Part shown: positions 17,883 through 22,551 of the stretch, in pieces
How positions within the stretch are numbered: the stretch's first letter is position 1
Layout: every line of letters begins with the position of its first letter
Assembly: GCA_054661495.1 (NCBI GenBank)
Contig: BAAFSQ010000162.1
Span: forward strand, 1 to 22,551
Direction of reading: 5' to 3'
From: Zygophlyctis sp. KS116
Lineage: Eukaryota > Chytridiomycota
Length of the DNA stretch: 22,551 nt
Program-made: the position numbers and the translations under genes
Notes under the pieces: model-generated
What the model was told of the DNA's origin: nothing
The model's input: only the letters and a program-made list of their open reading frames with translations
The model's database searches: none

Positions 17883-20800
17883 TTAGGTTTTATTAATTTC
17901 TCTTTCAATATAAATAACTAATAATTTCTTTTGAATCTCTGATAATTTATCATCCAGGATATTCCATATATCGTCTCCAATTGCTTTATAAAGTCCAACA
18001 AGAGAATCAATAGCAGATTTACGAATCTCTGGCTCAGATTCATTAAGGCATTTTATAGACAAATCAATCAGTAAACTTGATGAAAAGTTTAGAGATGGGA
18101 CATCCCCCAAGATTTTACCTAAGAAATATAATCCAGAAGTTAGAGGTAAAGGTCGATATTGTAATTGATTACTGAGCGAAATTTTGTTTGATTCGTCCTG
18201 CGACCAGTTTACGCATAGATTAGAAAGTGCGGTAATCAAATTTTGAGGATTTAAGAGACTTATACAAGTTATAAGGCAATTGTTTGCAGTAGCTGAAATC
18301 TAAAAAATAAAAATTATAGAAATACCATGTTAGACTCATGACTTCGGCATTCTAGCAATATTTTCAGTATTTGATATTCATGTCCATCACAGTATGATGT
18401 TTGATGCAAAATTAATTCTTTTAGTAGGAAAAGGAAATTTTCCGTTGCTTCTAGATCCTATATTTTTAAAAATTACTGTTTGGTACCGTGCAGTTTTCTA
18501 TTGCAGCATTAATCAAGTTGAAAAGTTTAATGAACCATTCATTCCAGAATTCTGAATTTGAATCCCCTGGATATTCTCTAGATATGCGGAATATTTGGCG
18601 AACTAGACTTGAATCAGAAAAATCATCCGCTAGGCTGTCTAAAATAATTCCCATTCGCTCAGATCCAGTCCTTGCGGCTTTGGGAGTTTCATCACGAAAC
18701 ACTAGATATTAACGATATAATTTACACTTGATCAGGTTGTAATATTTCCTGTCAAAAATTGGGCCCTGTTCATTAGGATTAGCTCCTAATAATCCAGAAG
18801 GGCGTTGTGGTGTCTTAAAAGAAGGTACTTCAAACTGATTTTGATTTAAATCTTCTAAACATTCACTGTCTGGATCATCTATTATTTCATCTTGATCGTT
18901 ATTTAACTCTTGCAAAGACAATCCAGATAAATCCCTTAAGTCAGTCTCATTCTTTAAAAAGAGCTCCATGCCTCCATTCGAATCCATATTATCAATCATC
19001 TGAAATGTGTTGTCCGCAAAATCACAAGGGAGAGTCTCCTGAATCTATTAGCTAGTGCTGACTTACGTCAAATACATTGCTCTTTTCATCTTCTAAAGTC
19101 ATTGTATGGTCGTGCGAATCTGCCTCTTGATTGTTTGGATGTATTCTATCTCTGACCATTTTGGATATTTCAGCATCAAAAGTTTCTAAGCTACGCAAAA
19201 CTCCAACATTATTGCTTTCATATATAACTAGAATTGAATTTATAATCAATTCCCGGAATTCAACTGTTAACAATTTTGAATGTAATAATTGCATTAATTT
19301 AGACATACAGAATTGTACATTTGCATATTGGGCGAAATATGCATCAGCTCCATCCGGATTTCGATTTTCTAAAAACCACTTAAGAATGCTTTTGTTGACT
19401 GAGATCAACCATCTGATCTTTTTACTGCGATTCTTTCCAATATTAGGAATATTAGTCTTCTTTACTGAAGAAAATACTAATTCCACTATATCAATATCAG
19501 AATGGTTTTCTTTAATAGTCGTTATAAATTCTTGAATAATTTCTTTCCCTTCTTCACTTATATCTTTGTTAAGAAGTTCTAATAAAAGACCAAAAACATC
19601 ATTCAAATGTAATACCTCTATAGAAAGAAGATACGGAATAACTTTTAAATTTATGATAGCTTGAAGAATCGCATTATTATCTGAATCTAAAAAATTCATA
19701 ATCAATGAAGAAATCTTCAAACTTTCATTAAGACTGAAAGGATTTTTGGTCAAGTTGTCTGTATCTGAATAATTCATCAGATCCTCAATCCCCACAACCC
19801 AATGATCTGAATTATTGCTCTCCAAATTAGAAAAATTAAATTTTTGGTTACTTGATGCGACTTTTACGGCGGGAAAACATTTCGGACTGTGCTTAAGAAT
19901 CGCCTTCACGACAGCCGGATCCAAGGAATCTAAATACCTTACAGTAAAAGATGCTTATTTACCTTTTAGCCTTTCCTGGCCAAGTATGTTGATATGTATA
20001 GAAAAGATCGCGATGATGCTCTCGGATGTGCGGCTGTGCATCCGTTAAACCTTTATCCATACTTTTCTCAATCAATGAGAAATGTCCAGATTTTTCAATT
20101 TGTTCCTTTTTAGAAGATTTCAAAATAATTGAAAGAGCTTGAATACAATTTTCTCGCAAATGAACATTTTTATCATCAATTAATGCAAAAAGTTGAGGAA
20201 TGAAACGAGTTCCATGAGAAGTTTTTTCGAGTAAATGCTGAAATACGTGGGAAACTTCAGTAGATATGATTTTCTTAGATTGAGAAGAAGCTTTAACCAA
20301 ACCATTAAAGAGCTGTTCAGCAACAGTATCAATAATTCTTGTTGAAAATGAATTTATAAAGTTGCCCATCACAGATAATCCTGCAAGAGACAAAGAAGTC
20401 CTTAAACTGAGGGCAGATTGTAACATTGCATCCACAAAAAACTTTCCATAATTCTCCATAATTTCTTCGTAATCCAATGAATTTTGATCAAGAAAAGTCT
20501 CTTTAAACCATTTGAGCGCAGCTTCCCTCTTTTGCCAATTCTGTTCCATTTCCTTGCCTTTGAAAATTTCCAAGTTTTGTTGAATTTCCTTCTCCAAATT
20601 CTTAAAAGTAACTTTATGACTCTATTATTGTTAGGAAATAGGCTTACAGACTCTACTTTGTGCTCTAGAAAATGTTCTGAAATTTTAGTTTTAATATTTT
20701 GATCAATCAGTTCCTTTTGAATCAACAAGCATAAATCATTATCTTGATCTAGTTGTGTCAATAAATCTTTTGCGATTTTCCTTATCAACTCCACAGAATC

Positions 20801-21353
20801 ATTCAATAGCCCAACCAGGGTAGGAATCACATCAGGCCAAAAATCCACCAAATGATTGGCATGAAACTTTGAAAGCAATGACAGTGCCTATTTAATTTTA
20901 GGTAAAATATTTACAAATTCCTTCCCCTTTGGATTTTTCCCAGCCAAGAATTTAAAAACGTCGTTTTCAATATCCTTCTTCATCAAAACATACACCTGAG
21001 ACTTTGCATGATTGAAAAGACCAGAGTACCATGCAAATATACAATCAAAAGCAGCCTGACGCATTGGTTCGCGTGTCTCTGCCCCCTTGTCAAAGACTGC
21101 ATTCCCTAGAGAATGAAGAATATTCTGAAACACTGATGCGGAAAGAGGAACACGACCAATAAACTCTAGAAGCAGTATACATGGCTTCAGTTGAGCCATT
21201 TTTAAAATAGACAAGGCATTATCCAACCATTCAGAGTCAATGACAGCATTCAACTAAAATCAATCATTAAAATGTTACCGTGCTTTCGTTACTTGATTGA
21301 ATTGGATCATTGAATGGTTCTAGCATTTCCTGAAGAGTCCCGATTTCATCCAT
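17883..21353 (-). CDS. STU1: CLASP/STU1 family microtubule-stabilising TOG protein
   Basis: Nine exons: 21353-21279, 21253-20915, 20887-20648, 20621-19963, 19937-19067, 19038-18726, 18701-18487, 18457-18326 and 18299-17883. The eight introns are 24-29 bp; 1086 aa. CLASPs bind microtubule plus ends and kinetochores, promote rescue and support spindle function. TOG-like HEAT arrays lie at the N-terminus (FWPDVIPTLVGLLNDSVELI). A CLASP_N-type TOG starts near NLEIFKGKEMEQNWQKREAA and ends with LTDAQPHIREHHRDLFYTYQ-HTWPGKAKRYLDSLDP, the CLASP signature of a helix, W-P and L-D. An acidic, poorly conserved linker and a C-terminal HEAT region (LSIKCLNESEPEIRKSAIDS) follow. STU1 is a family-level symbol; XMAP215/Stu2 is less likely because the CLASP_N signature is present. 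It is divergent from GGC1. Confidence 0.85.
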
Positions 21354-21446
21354 TTTCTTTTAATTTTCCTCCGCCGCCAATTTAGATTTTCTACATGACA
21401 ATAGCCGCTGTCGAGTTCTTGGAATTTAGGGCGATGGCTAGTTGAA
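21354..21446. promoter_or_regulatory. 93-bp divergent promoter, CLASP/GGC1
   Basis: All the DNA between the two start codons is 93 bp. It holds GC-rich patches (CCGCCGCCAAT near 21371-21381, containing a CCAAT box on the plus strand) in otherwise AT-rich DNA. A short upstream ATG (GCGATGGCTAGTTGA) three codons long lies just before the GGC1 start and could act as a minimal upstream open reading frame. Confidence 0.5.
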
Positions 21447-22479
21447 ATGTCACCACCACATCAGAGCGACAAATCATCTGCTACAGCCAGAATTCTTGGC
21501 TCAGGGACTTCGGGCGTTCTCGAACTCTTGGGATTCCATCCAGTTGATACAATCGCTAAACGTTTGATGACAAATTCTTCACCGGTATGAAAGCATCTCT
21601 TATCAGTAGATAACAAAAGCTAATTTGAATCAAGTCATATTTAAAAACGCTGCAGATAAGGGGGCTTTAGGAAAGTATAGCTCATTATTTCCAGGTCTGG
21701 GATTCGCTGCTGGTTATAAAATTTCCCAAAGGATCTATAAATTTGGAGGACATCCAGCAGTTAATGACTTTTTAAATAAGCATTATAAAAAGGATTTTGA
21801 AAGGGTTTTTGGTGATCGTCAGGCTAAAATGTGGATGCATGCAACGGCTGGGAGGTTATTTTAAAAATTTTAATTTCTAGTATAATTGGAATAGGAGAAA
21901 TTGCTCTTTTACCATTGGATGTCCTTAAAATTAAAATGCAAACTAATGCTGCACAATTTGAAAAACAATCAGTTTTGCAAATTGTTAAATCAGAAGGATG
22001 GGGTCTTTATAGAGGTGCATCATGGACTGCTGCTAGAGTAAATTTAATTTCTTTTTACTTTAGAATGCACCTGGATCATTTGCGCTTTTTGGAGCTTCGG
22101 CTGCAGTTAAAGAATATGGATTTGGATTACAGGATTTTCACAAGGCTACATTTTTTGAAAATTTTGTTGCATCTATTGGAGGTGCTGTTGCAAGTATTAC
22201 ATTATCTGCTCCTGTATTATAAAGTTTTTAACAGTTTAGTTGGACGTGATAAAAACCAGAATTCAGTCAAAGTCTGCAGATCAGGCCCAGGCAGGATGGA
22301 CTATAGTTCGAAATATGATTGCTCAAGAAGGCTTTTCATCCTTTTTCAAAGGATTGACTCCAAAGCTTCTAGTTGTTGGACCAAAGTTGATATTTAGGTA
22401 ATTTCTTTTAAGAACTAATTCAAGTTTTACTGTTGCCCAACAATTAATCCCTCTATTTAGCGAGTTATTAGATAAATAG
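21447..22479 (+). CDS. GGC1: Mitochondrial GTP/GDP carrier GGC1 (YHM1)
   Basis: Exons are 21447-21584, 21610-21854, 21881-22037, 22064-22213, 22240-22397 and 22425-22479. The introns are 25, 26, 26, 26 and 27 bp; 300 aa, the same length as yeast Ggc1. It imports GTP into the matrix in exchange for GDP across the inner membrane. The three mitochondrial-carrier signatures are present as HPVDTIAKR, LPLDVLKIK and APLDVIKTR. GGC1-specific blocks include RILGSGTSGVLELLGFHPVD, FLNKHYKKDFERVFGD, GWGLYRGASWTAARNAPGSF, FFKGLTPKLLVVGPKLIFSF and the tail QQLIPLFSELLDK. No N-terminal presequence is seen, as usual for carriers. Without splicing the frame is lost at each of the five introns. Confidence 0.96.
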
Positions 22480-22540
22480 AAACTTTGATCTAAGATTCTA
22501 TTTTGCAATTACAATCTTGAGATTCGAGATTCAAGTTTGA

Positions 22541-22546
22541 AATAAA
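22541..22546 (+). terminator. Possible polyadenylation signal of GGC1
   Basis: AATAAA occurs 62 bp after the GGC1 stop codon. The position and hexamer are suitable, but the base composition makes chance occurrence easy. Confidence 0.35.
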
Positions 22547-22551
22547 ACAGT

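Noticed and set aside
19131-19535. Plus-strand open frame of 134 codons opposite CLASP
   Set aside because: It is antisense to a conserved exon of CLASP, has low-complexity hydrophobic composition and no family match. The same holds for plus-strand frames at 12202-12483 (opposite DOA1) and 15483-15806 (opposite UPF2).
9080-22479. Reassigned stop codons (ciliate-like genetic code)
   Set aside because: In-frame TAA, TAG and TGA inside the host genes all fall within short GT-AG segments whose removal restores conserved motifs, and gene ends use ordinary stops.

Overview
The window is AT-rich nuclear eukaryotic DNA using the standard genetic code. Seven conserved housekeeping genes fill about 9.1-22.5 kb, and a transposon graveyard fills about 0-6.8 kb. 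Host genes are cut by very short GT-AG introns: I placed 38, of which 37 are 23-33 bp and one is 66 bp. Intergenic gaps are only 19-93 bp between most neighbours. A fungal-type prephenate dehydrogenase (TYR1), a GGC1/YHM1-type GTP/GDP carrier and a Crypton with a GCR1_C domain point to a fungus. The tiny introns and a short soluble MIA40 suggest an early-diverging lineage such as a Rozella/Cryptomycota relative. That placement is inference.

Region 1 (1-6.8 kb): a short Ty1/copia integrase scrap; the N-terminal half of a pogo-like transposase (minus strand); a broken Ty1/copia fossil (plus strand, about 0.83-3.6 kb); a Crypton (about 3.63-6.53 kb) whose tyrosine recombinase looks intact once four to six 26-29 bp introns are removed; and the C-terminal part of a pogo-like transposase (plus strand). 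The Crypton is flanked by a 9-bp direct repeat.

Region 2 (6.8-9.0 kb): two unrecognised minus-strand genes that only become coherent when short introns are removed, plus one unrecognised plus-strand open frame.

Region 3 (9.08-22.5 kb): CSN1 (minus), TYR1 (plus), DOA1/PLAA (minus), UPF2/NMD2 (minus), MIA40 (minus), CLASP/STU1 (minus) and GGC1 (plus). All seven can be assembled into complete reading frames, with total exon lengths divisible by three. CSN1/TYR1 and CLASP/GGC1 are divergent pairs separated by 21 and 93 bp. CLASP, MIA40, UPF2 and DOA1 form a co-oriented block. The genes do not form a single pathway: they cover ubiquitin/NEDD8 control (CSN1, DOA1), nonsense-mediated decay (UPF2), mitochondrial import and transport (MIA40, GGC1), microtubules (CLASP) and tyrosine synthesis (TYR1).

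The most interesting signals concern introns. A 27-bp tandem duplication inside the Crypton recombinase creates what reads as a new 27-bp GT-AG intron. All 11 host introns whose length is a multiple of three carry an in-frame stop if retained. All gene models were built by eye, and family names rest on motif recognition rather than a search.
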